Source: a bacterium (GTDB lineage Bacteria > Patescibacteriota > Gracilibacteria > Absconditabacterales > Absconditicoccaceae). From it: DNA of 64,000 nt. Below the pieces are notes generated by a model. That model was given only the letters and a program-made list of their open reading frames with translations, was not told the origin of the DNA and did no database searches. Positions 32,728-43,067 of this stretch are shown here, piece by piece (positions within the stretch are counted from its first letter, which is position 1; every line of letters begins with the position of its first letter). Made by a program: the position numbers and the translations under genes. Location: positions 62,001-126,000 of the forward strand of contig JAHDFY010000002.1 of assembly GCA_020627925.1 (NCBI GenBank). Direction: 5' to 3'.

Positions 32728-33921
32728 ATGAGACGTACTTCATGAATAATTGTTTTGTTTGCTTTGCTGGCTTTGGGTAACATGCTGTTGTTCCTAGGCT
32801 TCCAATTTTTTCTCTCTAAAAAATATATTTTTGCCGAAAAACAAGATCTAACAAAATTTATTCAAGAAGAATTGCATATAACACCATCAAAAAATGATGT
32901 TGCGAATTCACTACTTGAACAATCGGTATTTGATTTACAAAACCAAGTGGTCACTACAATTAGTGACAATCAAAAAAGTGTCGTTAATATTGTTATTACA
33001 AAAAATTTAGAGATTTTTTTGCAAGATCCTCGTGGTTTTTTTGGACAATGAAGTATTGCACAAAAAAGAACACAAGTAGGAGGAGGAAGTGGTATTATTG
33101 TTTCTAAAGATTGACTCATTATTACAAACAAACATGTTGTTTCATTACTAGATGCGGATTACTCTGTCGTGCTGAATGATGGAAGAACCTATCAAGTACA
33201 AAATATTTGGCGTGATCCATTGATTGATTTGGCGGTGATTAGTCTTGCTGTAGATGAGCAAGAAAATGTACAATTTGATCCTGCAACGTTCATTGATTTT
33301 AATCAAGACGTGATGATCGGTCAGTTTGTTCTTGCTATTGGAAACGCTTTAGCCGAATATCACAACTCGGTGACCTTAGGTATTTTGAGTGCAAAAAATA
33401 GAATGTTAGATACCTACTCTGCCGATAGTATTTATGTTGGTCTATATCAAACGGATACTTCTATTAATCCTGGAAATAGTGGTGGCCCTCTGCTGGATAT
33501 CTTTGGTAATGTGATAGGAATCAATACGGCAGTACGTACAGAAGCTGACGGAATTGGTTTTGCTTTGCCAGTGAATAAGCAATTTATTGATGCAACCTTG
33601 GAGATCATTCGTACGCACAATAGTATACAAAGACCGTTTATTGGAATACAGTACCAAGATTTGCATCCGACTGATGCACAAGCGCTGGGTATGGGGATTA
33701 GTAATGGAACACTAGTAGAATATGTTGTTCCTGACTTGGAAGCAGAAAAAGCATGACTGCTATCATGAGACGTGATAGTTGCTGTTAATGAACAGGCTAT
33801 CCAGTCAGATCTTCCTTTTTTGTATCATATCTATCAGTATGTACCGGGAGATACGGTTGCATTAACTATCTTGAGAAACGGACAAAAACAACAACTATCT
33901 GTTGTTTTGGGAAAAAAATAA
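32728..33921 (+). CDS. HtrA/DegP family serine protease
   Basis: The 397-residue protease is anchored by an N-terminal helix (residues 6-28), so the catalytic domain lies outside the membrane. The triad is His136 in ITNKHVV, Asp167 in DLAVI and Ser251 in NPGNSGGP. A single C-terminal PDZ domain follows (PFIGIQYQDLHP, SGDVIVAVN, PGDTVALTILRNG). Three or four TGA glycines occur, one in SGDVIV. Such enzymes degrade misfolded exported proteins. ATG 32728 gives the full anchor. No regulator is adjacent. Confidence 0.93.
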
Positions 33922-34052
33922 TTATTAGACATAATAAAACATATTTGTAAATAAATAAAATTTGTTGAATAGAAGTTTTTTATCCTTTCTTGTTTGGCTT
34001 GAGTATAGTAGCACTAGGACAACAATTTACTTTCTTATCTTGTGGAAACCTC

Positions 34053-34673
34053 ATGGCTCATATATTACCTTCTCAAATTGAAAAAATAGAATCGCTCAAA
34101 GAAGAGTGAAAATTTGATCAAGCAATTTCTTTGGTTAATAAAATCTTGATGAAAGATCCGACCAATGAAGATGCGCTTTTGCAAATTGCTGATATTCAAT
34201 ATAGACAAGGAGAAATAGAAAAAGCAGAAAAGGCTATTGATTTTTATAATAGCAGAAAATCAGACAAAGATCCTATGGGATTGTATATCAAAGGAGTCTT
34301 AGAGATGGAAAAAAATTTATGGCATGAGGCAAAAAAATATTTGGGAAAAGCCTTAGATTTGACTGATTATGGAAACCATGAAATTTTGAGATGCTATGGT
34401 TTGGCTGAATATTGGTATGGAAATAGAGAGAAGGGAGTGAAGTTTGTTGAAAATGCTTTTGAAATAAATAAGATGGATGCAGAAGTTATCTATAATTTGG
34501 TTGAATTGTATCTCTTAGAACGTAGGTTTCGTAAAGCAGAAAAAATGATAAAACACTATTTTGATAACCACAAAGATATTAAGGCGTTTGATAAAGATAT
34601 TACGTTCTATGATAGCAAAATTAACCTTTTTCAAAAGTTCATTAAAAACTACATTTCTCTACAAAGCAGTTAA
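34053..34673 (+). CDS. TPR repeat protein
   Basis: The 206-residue protein has about four tetratricopeptide-like units, such as GKFDQAISLVNKILMKDPTN, EDALLQIADIQYRQGEIEKA and EIFGLAEYWYGNREKGVKFV-like segments. TPRs are protein-binding scaffolds; the partner is unknown. One TGA glycine occupies the conserved Gly of the first repeat. It lies 26 bases before ftsX. Confidence 0.8.
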
Positions 34674-34699
34674 TTTTGTACATTCACCACATCTGTTAA

Positions 34700-35692
34700 A
34701 TGAAAAAAAAAATTACGCGTAAATCAATTATTAAAAAATCAATTGTTTGGGATGATGTATTGAGCATGATACGTTATTCGCTTCCCAAATTTTTGTTTAT
34801 GGGAATAATAATTGGTTTTTTGCTTTTTTTCTTAAACCTTTTGATTGGTTTGTCAAATCATGCAAACAATTTTGCTGATACATTGCAATCAAAGCTTGGT
34901 ATGTATTTTTATATCAAAGATCTTCCTTGAGAAGAAAATAATGTATACACTAGAGTTTTGCATCTTCAGCAAAAGCTTGAAGATAGAGGTGTTGATACTG
35001 ATTTTGTTTCGAAAGATGACGCCAAACAGTTTTTGGCAAAAAGAATACCTGATATATTAGAGCAGTTTGAATATTATGGTATTGAGAGCCCTTTCCCTGC
35101 TACTTTGTACATTATGATTACCTCCAAAGAATCGTATGAGGCAACCTCACAGGTTTTGCCTGAGTATAGCGATATTATTCTTAATGTAGCAGATATTACC
35201 AAATGAAGAACTATTGCAGAACAAGAAAAAAGAATTGTTAGAGTGATGAATTTTTCTAACGCTGTAGTTCGATTATCCTACTTTCTTATTGGATTTTTTG
35301 TCGTCATTATTGGCGTTATTATGTTCTATATGATTCAGACAAAATTCCAACAATTTCATGATAAAATTGAGCTCAAAAAATTACTCTGAGCAACTTACAT
35401 GCAGATTAAATTACCATTCTTGTTGAGTAGTTCGCTTCTTCTTGCTCTAGGGTTCTTGATTATGATCTTGCTTCTCCTTGTGACTAATGGATATGTGCAC
35501 CAGTATGATTTATCGGTCGAATATCTAGCGCAGTTATTTCAATTAGATATTGAGCTATGAGATGCTCTTCTCAAAAATTATGTAGGAACATGAGTGTTTA
35601 TGATACTGTTTGAGATGGTTGTTTTCTTTGCTTGTTTGTGGATTTTTGCTGGTATGTATCTTCACAGGTTAGTAAAAAAAGTCTCATTCTAG
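34700..35692 (+). CDS. ftsX: FtsX-like permease
   Basis: FtsX with FtsE forms an ABC-type complex that activates wall hydrolases at division. The 330 residues show the family plan: a cytoplasmic N-terminus, helix 1 (MGIIIGFLLFFLNLLIGL), an extracellular domain of about 170 residues (QSKLGMYFYIKDLPG, VSKDDAKQFL), then three more helices in the C-terminal half and the motif IELKKLLGATYMQIKLPFL. Six TGA glycines are used. No ftsE is adjacent, so it must lie elsewhere or be absent. Confidence 0.85.
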
Positions 35693-35711
35693 TAATTTGT
35701 TTCTTTGCTAT

Positions 35712-35746
35712 AAAAAATCCGAAGTTTTATTCTTCGGATTTTTTTT
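35712..35746. terminator. bidirectional terminator between ftsX and the C39-like gene
   Basis: The stem AAATCCGAAG/CTTCGGATTT with a 7-base loop is flanked by A and T runs. It contains the stop codon of the converging gene (35727-35729). Confidence 0.8.
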
Positions 35747-36419
35747 GTGTAGAGATAACAAGCGCATAGTGCTGGTAAAAACCATATACTCCTCCTCCGT
35801 TTCGGAACTGTAATAGTTGTTCATTGTCCCAGGTTGTGTTTCCGGTAATTTCCCCATTTTGGTCAATGGTGTATCATTTGTTTCACTTTTTTTGAATGGG
35901 GTCATACAAATACCATTCGTTTTTTTCTTGATCATATCACAGAAGCGTAAGAAAATGTTGGTAACCATCAAGATCTCCTAGCAAAATAATTGGTTTGTTT
36001 TGTGCTAATTGCGATTGTAAGTAGTGAAATTTTTTATCATCAGATCGCTGGCTCAGTTTGGGTGTTTGCGTCGAGTATCATTGTCTATGAAGGTACATTT
36101 CTATTCATTTTGGTAATGTGCTTTTTCTTCTTGGAACTCTTAAAGGCATTGCTTCTCCTACTTTGAGTGAGTCAACATTTTCGTCTCCTAAGGCTCTCAT
36201 AGCTGCTGCAGCGCTAAATGGACCACATCCATTGTAGTCTTGTCTGTAATTCCACTCTGTTTTATAGCTAATTTGATGGCTTGTCGGTAGCGTTGGTTCT
36301 GTTTTAATGATTGGTTCCGGTTTTGGATCAAGAAAAACGTTTGTTTCTGATCTATACGTGATAACTGCTAGTAAAGATAGGAAAGCAGCCGTAAAAATAA
36401 TTTTGTAGTAGTTGTTCAT
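35727..36419 (-). CDS. secreted C39-like cysteine peptidase
   Basis: After a signal-anchor helix (IIFTAAFLSLLAVITY, residues 6-21) the 230-residue protein has the two marks of the C39 fold: a Cys box (DYNGCGPFSAAAAMRAL) and the downstream His in GYQHFLTLLGYDQEKNEWYLYDP, with the usual GY-D and DP. This gives a papain-like Cys/His pair for cleaving peptides, probably outside the cell. Some members cut leader peptides before export or act on wall peptides. Five TGA glycines are read. The overlapping frame at 35708-35971 is a shadow. It lies 132 bases after the Fic gene on the same strand. Confidence 0.7.
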
Positions 36420-36551
36420 TTTTGGCAAAAAGCAAAAATTAAATGATTACTGCTTTTTATTACGACATGAAGCGTATTAGTTGTGACAAAATAGGATAGC
36501 CATTTTGTACATTTTTACACATAGAAAAAAAGTACAACAAAGTGAGCATAA

Positions 36552-37523
36552 TTATTGGGTCTGCTCATTTTTTTTCTTGTAAAAAAGATCGGGATGCGAA
36601 TGTCGCTGTTTTCCAATTTTTTTTGCTATGATGAGTCCCCTTTCGATCAGCTTTCTTCCATAGTCTGCAGAGTAGCCGTTTTGTACTACCAGATCACTCA
36701 ATGGTACAAGCTCATTTTCATTTAACCTTGAGGTAATAAGGTAATCCATACTATGAAAAAGAGCTTTTTCTATTATGCTTGTTAATAGAGAAAAATCTCC
36801 ATCTTTTTCTCGATTGTCTTGTGGAATTTCTCCTGGGAAAAAATTATTTAACCCTTTTTCTGCTAGTTCGAGACCTAAGAAATAATTGTCTTTAGCTTTC
36901 TCTGTTCATTTGATAATAATGTTGGGAAGTCAGTGTATCAGGAGTAAATAATTTATTATAATTCTGCCTACTCTACCATTTCCATCTTCAAAAGGATGAA
37001 TTGATTCAAATAGTGTATGCATTTTTGCAAGTTGCTCTGGCAAATAGCCAAGTCCGATATTTTTCTTGTTTCGACTGACAAAGTATTCCATCATTTGGTC
37101 AATCATTACTCCATATGGTGGATTAATTTTTGCCTTATTTATCATGATATTTCACTTTCTTCGTTCTCCTGTTCTGTATTCTGGTGATCAATATTTGAAC
37201 ATAAGTGAATGTATGGTTTTAATTTCACTGAGACCAATGATTGCTTCATCGTTGTTTTTCCATTTTTGGTAACCAAATTCATACAGTAATGTGGCTGCTT
37301 CAAAATATCACAAGATTTTGTCTGAGTGGTTTCATTCTTTTTTTCATTGAATGACGTCTTGTAGGTTTTTTTTGTTGGTAAAATATCATTCTATCATAAT
37401 AGAATTTCTTGTTTCTTCTTCAAATAGATACATCCATTCTTGATTTTTTACCATAGGTTGTTTCAATCATCCCGTTTGCTCTAAGAGTGTTTTTCTCCAC
37501 TGAAGTAGTGCTTGATTTGTCAC
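36552..37523 (-). CDS. Fic family protein, likely AMP transferase
   Basis: Fic enzymes transfer AMP or related groups to target proteins. The 323 residues carry the active-site motif HPFEDGNGRVGR (His176) and the regulatory N-terminal inhibitory motif S-x-x-x-E-G as SIMIEG. The glycine of this motif is TGA. This is the class II arrangement with the inhibitory helix ahead of the Fic core. A C-terminal winged-helix-like segment (NGYSADYGRKLIERGLII) follows. The start is GTG at 37523; no better start exists after the upstream in-frame stop. A possible operator lies upstream. Confidence 0.85.
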
Positions 37524-37609
37524 GGTTATTTTGTTTTATCATATAAAACATATTATATAACCTATACTGAAAGCTTGTCACGTTTGCAAGGTTTTTACAA
37601 ACGTGACAA
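37517..37609. promoter_or_regulatory. perfect inverted repeat and extra half-site upstream of fic
   Basis: TTGTCACGTTTG at 37575-37586 and its complement CAAACGTGACAA at 37598-37609 form a perfect 12-bp inverted repeat with an 11-base spacer. A third half-site (TTGTCACG, 37517-37524) overlaps the GTG start of fic. The pattern resembles a transcription-factor operator for fic. Plus-strand reading also shows a T run after the right arm, so a terminator role is possible. Confidence 0.5.
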
Positions 37610-37623
37610 TTTTTTGCTATAAT

Positions 37624-38343
37624 TTATGTGTTTGTAAGTCTCTGCTTCTTGATTGAAATAATATCTTTTTTCTTCATATGAAAGTGTTTTTTCATATAGG
37701 TATACAATATTTTTTCACATTTTTTTTTATACAACATTTTATCTCGTCGTCTAATTCAATTTCCAAAGATTTTGTGATACCATGTCGTGTAGTGCTTTCT
37801 TCTAAATGATAAATTTTTTTCTCCTTTTTGTATCACTTTTGCAGCTATAGCTTTGTCTTTACGAAAAGAAGGAGGAAAATATTGTAAAAACTTTTTTGCT
37901 TCAATTATTTTATCTGTACAAATAAGCTTTACTATAGCGTTTACTCGTAAAGATTTAAAATTAGGAATATGCTCTAACATAGTTATATATTGCATGAGCA
38001 TATAATAATTATAGTTGAGATTTAATTTACCTACTTCGTTATATTTTTGTAACCAATTGAAATTTTTTATAGGAGTAAGTGAAAATGGATCATTTTTATA
38101 TACTTTGGGTCATACTAGCTTTTTGTGTCTTAAATCTATAAATAGCTTATAGTCATCTAAAAATATAGCAAGATGGCTGTCAAATATAGCAAAACTATGA
38201 TTTATTTTTCTTTTTTGTAATTCCTTGGAAAATCGTCAAGAAAATTTGACGCAAGGGTTTGATACTTTTTTATTCTTGTGGTGATATCGAGCATAGAATA
38301 CCTTGCTCTTTTGTATGTATAATTGTTCTATCTCTTTTATCAT
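37624..38343 (-). CDS. basic protein of unknown function, 239 residues
   Basis: No family is recognised. The frame is continuous with three TGA glycines. The protein is very rich in Lys, Tyr, Ile and Phe and strongly basic, with an extremely basic C-terminus (RRRDKMLYKKKCEKILYTYM). It is predicted helical, with HSFAIFDSHLAIFLDDYKLF near the middle. Basic proteins of this kind often bind nucleic acid, but nothing here proves it. It lies upstream of fic on the same strand with the inverted repeat between them, so it may be its antitoxin or a neighbour only. Confidence 0.6.
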
Positions 38344-38367
38344 TGTTAGTTTTATACTAGTAGTTAT

Positions 38368-38404
38368 AAAAAAGTACGATGAAATATATTTCATCGTACT
38401 TTTA
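38368..38404. terminator. terminator of sufB
   Basis: A 14-bp stem (arms AAAGTACGATGAAA and TTTCATCGTACTTT) has a TATA loop and a T run on the minus strand. It is followed by a second run on the plus strand. Confidence 0.8.
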
Positions 38405-38417
38405 ACTATATTTTTGA

Positions 38418-39809
38418 CTATCAAACTGATCCTTCCATTTCCATTTCAATGAGTTTGTTGAGTTCTCATGCATATTCCAATGGTAGTTTTTTGACGACAG
38501 GAGAGAAAAATCCATTAACGATCATTGCCATTGCTTTTTCTTCATCGAGTCCACGTGCCATTAGATAGAATAGTTGTGTTTCATCTACTTTTCCAGCGCT
38601 TGCTTCGTGTGCTACGACTCCGTGTTCATTTTCTACATTAATATGAGGGATTGTTGTTGAAATTGATTGATCATCTAACAAGAGCGCATCACATTCTGTT
38701 GCGTTTACCGCTCCTTCCGCAGTTGCTTTGATATCAACAATACCTCTGTACGTAGAGATACCTCCATCCTTTGAGATTGTTTTGGAAACAATTGTTGATG
38801 AAGTATTTTTTCCTATATGGATGACTTTTGATCATGTATCTTGATTTTGCTTGTGACCGGCAACGGCAATACCTAATAAGTCTGTTTTACTGTTGTGACC
38901 TTTGAGGATTGTGCACGGATAAAGCATTGTTGTACATGAACCAAGATTTCCGTTGACCCATTCCATATACCCGTCATTTTCTACGAGGGCTCTTTTGGTA
39001 TTGAGATTGTAGGTATTGGTCGATCGGTTCTCGACAGATGAGTATCTCATGTGAGAGCCTTTTCCAACGAACACTTCTACGAGTCCAGCGTGAAGGGAGT
39101 TCTTATTAAATTTTGGAGCAGAACATCATTCGATGTAATCACCTTGTGCTTCATCGTCAATCACAATTAGTGTATGTTCAAACTGTCATCCACCATAGGT
39201 ATTCATACGGAAATATGCTTGCAAAGGCTCTGTTACCTTTACTCATTTGGGCACGTAAATAAACGTACCACCACTCCAAACAGCTCCATGAAGTGCTGCA
39301 AAAATATGGTCATGAGCAGGCACTAGTTTCATGAAGTATTTTTTTACCAATTCTTCATGCTCCCTTACAGCGACTGCCATATCTTCAAAAATTACTCACT
39401 TTTGTGCTCGCTTCTTTTTGATTTTGTGATAAACAATTTCTGCATCCATTTGACCACCCGCACCGGCAAGATATTTACGCTCTGCCTCAGGAATACCTAG
39501 TCTTTCAAACTTTTCTTTGATGACAGGATCTACTTTGTTCCGATCATTGGCGTATCATTCGTAACCTTTTTTGGGTCTTGCATAATACACGATATCATCA
39601 AGATTGAGATCTGACAAATCTGGTCATCGCTTAGGTAACTCCATATTTTTAAATGTTTTGAAACATGCGAGTCTGTGTTGCAGCATCCATTCAGGTTCTT
39701 TTTGATCCGCAGAAATTTTTCTTACAGTTTCCTCTGTAAGTCATTCAAGATAAATGGCATATTCTATATTATCAGGTGTTTGTATTGCTTGTTGTAGGCT
39801 TGTATCCAT
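38418..39809 (-). CDS. sufB: Fe-S cluster assembly scaffold SufB
   Basis: SufB, with SufC, forms the scaffold that assembles Fe-S clusters. The 463 residues match the family length. Typical sequences are [46 protein letters not shown] and the C-terminal [21 protein letters not shown]. Conserved cysteines and the catalytic His/Glu region are present. About eight TGA glycines are read, including the last residue (GSVG). It starts 7 bases after the sufC stop. sufD, sufS and sufU are not in this window. Confidence 0.95.
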
Positions 39810-39816
39810 AATATTG

Positions 39817-40542
39817 TTATTCTATCGCTTTAAATCATTCTTCTTTGATTTTCATTGCCATTTGTTTGTCACCAGTTTTTACTAATTCACCTTTTTGTAG
39901 GACAAATACCTCATCAACATTGATAAAGTCCAGAATAGTAAAGTAGTGAGTGATGATAATAAAACAGTTATCATCATGATCAATTTGTTTGATTAAGTTC
40001 GCAACGGAGCGGAATGCATCGACATCAAGACCGCTATCAACTTCATCCAAAAAGATATATTTGGGATCAAGTAATTTGAGTTGTAATACTTCTATTTTTC
40101 TTCTTTCACCACCTGAAAAACCAACATTAAGATCTCTCCACAAAAATTCGTGATCAATATGGAGTTCATCCATATGGGCGATAATAATTTTTTTGAATTT
40201 TACAAATGAGATATTTTCTCCTACTTTTGCACTATAAATAGTTCTGAGAAATTCAAAAAGTTTTACTCCTTTAATTTCGGGGATTTTTTGAAAAGCAAGA
40301 AAAATTCCTTGTTGTGCTCTTTCATGAGGCTCCATTTCTTTTATTGATTCACCATCAAGTAGAATATCTCCATCAACTATTTTGTACGAGGGATGTCACA
40401 TAACAGTCAGGGCAAGTGAGGATTTTCCTGAACCGTTTTTACCAAGAATACAAAAGTTTTTACCTGGAGTAAACTCCATAGATAGATTCTTAAGAACGGT
40501 GTTTTCTTCGATATGTACGCTGAGGTTGTTAATAGTAAGCAT
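39817..40542 (-). CDS. sufC: Fe-S assembly ATPase SufC
   Basis: SufC is the ABC-type ATPase of the SUF system. In 241 residues Walker A is GKNGSGKSS (34-42), the signature is FSGGERRKIEV, Walker B is YIFLDEVDSGLD with the Glu typical of SufC, and the H-loop is IIITHY. No membrane domain is attached. TGA supplies Gly49 (VMGHPSYK) and one near the end. Its product drives SufB in the same operon. Confidence 0.95.
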
Positions 40543-40852
40543 CAATGTTGTTTGCATAAAAAAAATGTCAGTAGTTGACTGATGTTCTTTTTAGTCATAT
40601 TGCTGTATTTTTCAACCTTTTGCACAGTGTTTTATTTGGTGCTATATTTCACTTTTTTGCAATACATTGATATTCTAGTTATAAGTCAAATTATTGCGTG
40701 ATGTTTTGTATTAGCTTAATGATTTTAATTTTTTTGGACTTGATTTGAGGAGCTTTTATACTACTATTTTTCTAATTATATGGGAAAGTGGCTCTCTACT
40801 TATCCTCTATTGTCTTACCCTATTTTAGCATCATTGTGTTATTTTCAATCGA
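40543..40852. other. 310-base gap between sufC and a small gene
   Basis: It is AT-rich and holds no supported gene. Near 40566-40586 a weak hairpin (TCAGT/ACTGA) is followed on the minus strand by a T run just upstream of sufC, which could be a leader attenuator. Nothing else stands out. Confidence 0.4.
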
Positions 40853-41083
40853 ATGGCATTTCTAGAAAAAAAATTAAACAAATGGCTGGCTGGTTTCTTG
40901 CTGGGAAAAGTAGAGTCACGTGACAAATCAGACGATGGCGTTTCTTCTGCTTCTCCCTCCCCAAAAAAGACCAAAAGAAATGTTTGGACAAGAACATCTG
41001 ATTTTTTTAAGAGCGGTATAAAAGAAATGGAAAAAGAATTGTGAGGTCCAATGGAAGATATTTCTGTCAAAAAAGACACCTAG
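40853..41083 (+). CDS. small basic/acidic protein, 76 residues
   Basis: This short frame starts MAFLEKKLNKWLAGFLLGK, which could be an amphipathic helix or a weak anchor, followed by a polar Ser/Pro/Lys stretch and the helix-like DFFKSGIKEMEKEL. It has one TGA glycine (GGPMEDISV region) and ends in TAG. It precedes the GH26 gene by 46 bases and may be co-transcribed. No family is recognised. Confidence 0.5.
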
Positions 41084-41129
41084 TATTTTTTTGTCTATAT
41101 TTATCTATTCTAACATTACTTAGCGCCTT

Positions 41130-42431
41130 ATGCTTATTAGATTTTTTGTTGCTTTTCTCTTTTCTTTTCTCTTTTCTGGAACAACGTATGCTTATGTGTT
41201 TTGAGTAAAATCTTTCGACAATACCATTCGTAATATTGAAATGATAGAACAACGCTATGATCTGCATTTTCCTATGGTTTGACTTATTTTTGATACACGA
41301 AATGAACGAGAGCAACAAAAAATAACAGATTTGGCACAAAAATTATGAAGAAGTAGAATTTATCACTTAAGTTTCTCGCCAGAGCACTACTCTGCATGGG
41401 AAGTTGCAGAAGGCTTGTATGATCACGAATACAGATCTTTCTTTGCTATTATTAAAGAATACGATCTTAAAGTAGTCTTCAGAACTATGCATGAAATGAA
41501 CAGTGGGTGGTTTCCCTGGTCTGATGATACTGATTCCTTCAAAAGGGCGTGGAAACATATTCATAGAATTTCTAGAGAAGTTGGTTTGGATCAAAAAAAT
41601 ATTCTTTTTACGATGTCTTCCAATCATCGAGACATGCCAGCTGAATATGGAAAACCTTCTCAACAGGCTCCACTTGTAGAATGTACTATTGAACACAAAA
41701 AACAAACCAACTGTTCTACATTTGAAAATTATTATCCAGGTGATGAATATGTAGACTTGGTCGGTGTTACTTTTTATAACCGATGAAAGTGAAATAGTGA
41801 TAGAAAATGGTTGATGCCTGATTCCATACTCAATGATCCTGATTGGGAAACATTGACAAGATTAAAATCATTAGGAAAACCTCTTTTTATTGATGAAGTA
41901 GCAACGACAGCGATTTGGTATGAAGGGATGTATGATCAACAAAAATCACAAGAAATGTACACGCGGGCCAAGGATAAAAAAAATGAATGGCTGAGCGCTC
42001 TTGCTCAATTTATTGCAGAAGAAGAAGCTTTTTTGGGTATGCTTTATTTTAATACTGATTATACCGATGGCCTTGCTGGTTGGCATGTAGGAGAAGCAGA
42101 CTGGGCTGCAATCAACCTTAATCAAGGAAAGCTTTATACGTGAATCTATGATCTATTCGAACACAGTAAGCGTAACTCACATCGCAAACTTGCTGCTCTC
42201 TTTCATCATAAAATATTATGGAAAGGGCAAAAAGCAATTATGATAAGAAATGACGATTATGCCTTGTTTCTTCGTTTGCGTAATATATTGGAAATTAAGG
42301 TAAAGAAAAAGAAATTAATTCTTGCTGTCTTAGAGCAAATTCAGGGAAAGTTATACAAAAAGGAAACTCACACACCAAATGATAAAAAATTACAAAGAGT
42401 GATTTTTTCTTTGTATGAGTTGTATGAATAA
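41130..42431 (+). CDS. secreted GH26 family beta-mannanase-like glycosidase
   Basis: The 433-residue protein has a signal peptide (MLIRFFVAFLFSFLFSGTTY). The mature TIM barrel resembles glycoside hydrolase family 26, which cuts beta-1,4-mannans or related glucans. The acid/base Glu122 is in TMHEMNSGWFPW, and the nucleophile is likely Glu256 in LFIDEVATTA. Supporting aromatic-rich motifs are DEYVDLVGVTFYNRG and AFLGMLYFNTDY. About seven TGA glycines are read. A helical C-terminal tail of about 90 residues lacks a recognised domain. Such an enzyme in an organism of this type suggests use of host or environmental glycans. Confidence 0.8.
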
Positions 42432-42517
42432 TGATTCATAAAATGTTGTAATTTATAGGCTCTTTTACCCTTGTAATAGAGCGTTGTAATGATTATATTG
42501 ATTCTAACAAAGGAAGC

Positions 42518-42554
42518 GCCATACAATTAGTAATAATTGTTATGGCCTTTTTTG
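42518..42554 (+). terminator. terminator after the GH26 gene
   Basis: A stem formed by GCCATACAATTA and TAATTGTTATGGC (one bulged base) is followed by a run of seven T residues. Confidence 0.7.
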
Positions 42555-42582
42555 TCGCTGTTTATTACCACTATTCCCCACA

Positions 42583-43050
42583 ATGAAAGAAGAAGATAAA
42601 AAAAATATTTCTGCATTAATTCTTACTTTTGCAGAACAAAAACAATATGTCCCATTTTTTGAGGACTTTGTTGCTCATCCAGCTTATGGTCCGATATTCT
42701 CAGCCTTGGATGATAAAGACAAACAAGAAGTAACAACACTTATTGATAATCATATCAATGAAAAAATATATTCATATAGAACCAAAGGGTGACAATATTT
42801 TCAAAGATTTTTTGAAAATAATCCCACTGATTTCTGGGCTTTTAGGAAGCTCAATAGAAGTGACGATTTAGTAAAAACTCCTGAGTTCCAATCATTAGGT
42901 AAAAAAATAGAACAAGAGATGTTTCGTTATGAGTGACTGCTTACTGAAAGCATGCTTCATAGACCAGAAGCGCTCGACAAAGTAGTTGGTGCTTTTTACA
43001 ATATTGTCTATTATTTTTTCCCTCGCTTTTGAAAAATTGAGACCGAATAG
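42583..43050 (+). CDS. protein of unknown function, 155 residues
   Basis: This acidic, helix-rich protein (MKEEDKKNISALILTFAEQK, FFEDFVAHPAYGPIF, KKIEQEMFRYEG) has no signal peptide. Three TGA glycines are read, in TKGGQYF, YEGLLTES and RFGKIETE. It ends in TAG inside a hairpin that serves as terminator. No family is recognised. It is isolated between terminators and probably transcribed alone. Confidence 0.65.
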
Positions 43051-43062
43051 TCTCAATTTTTT
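43033..43062 (+). terminator. terminator overlapping the stop of the 155-residue gene
   Basis: The 11-bp stem AAAATTGAGAC/GTCTCAATTTT with a 6-base loop is followed by T residues. It also faces the pilB stop codon. Confidence 0.75.
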
Positions 43063-43067
43063 GTTTG

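Noticed and set aside
35708-35971. Minus-strand frame of 87 codons at the C39-like gene
   Set aside because: It overlaps the C39-like gene in another frame, and the longer frame with TGA as Gly has the recognised Cys and His motifs.
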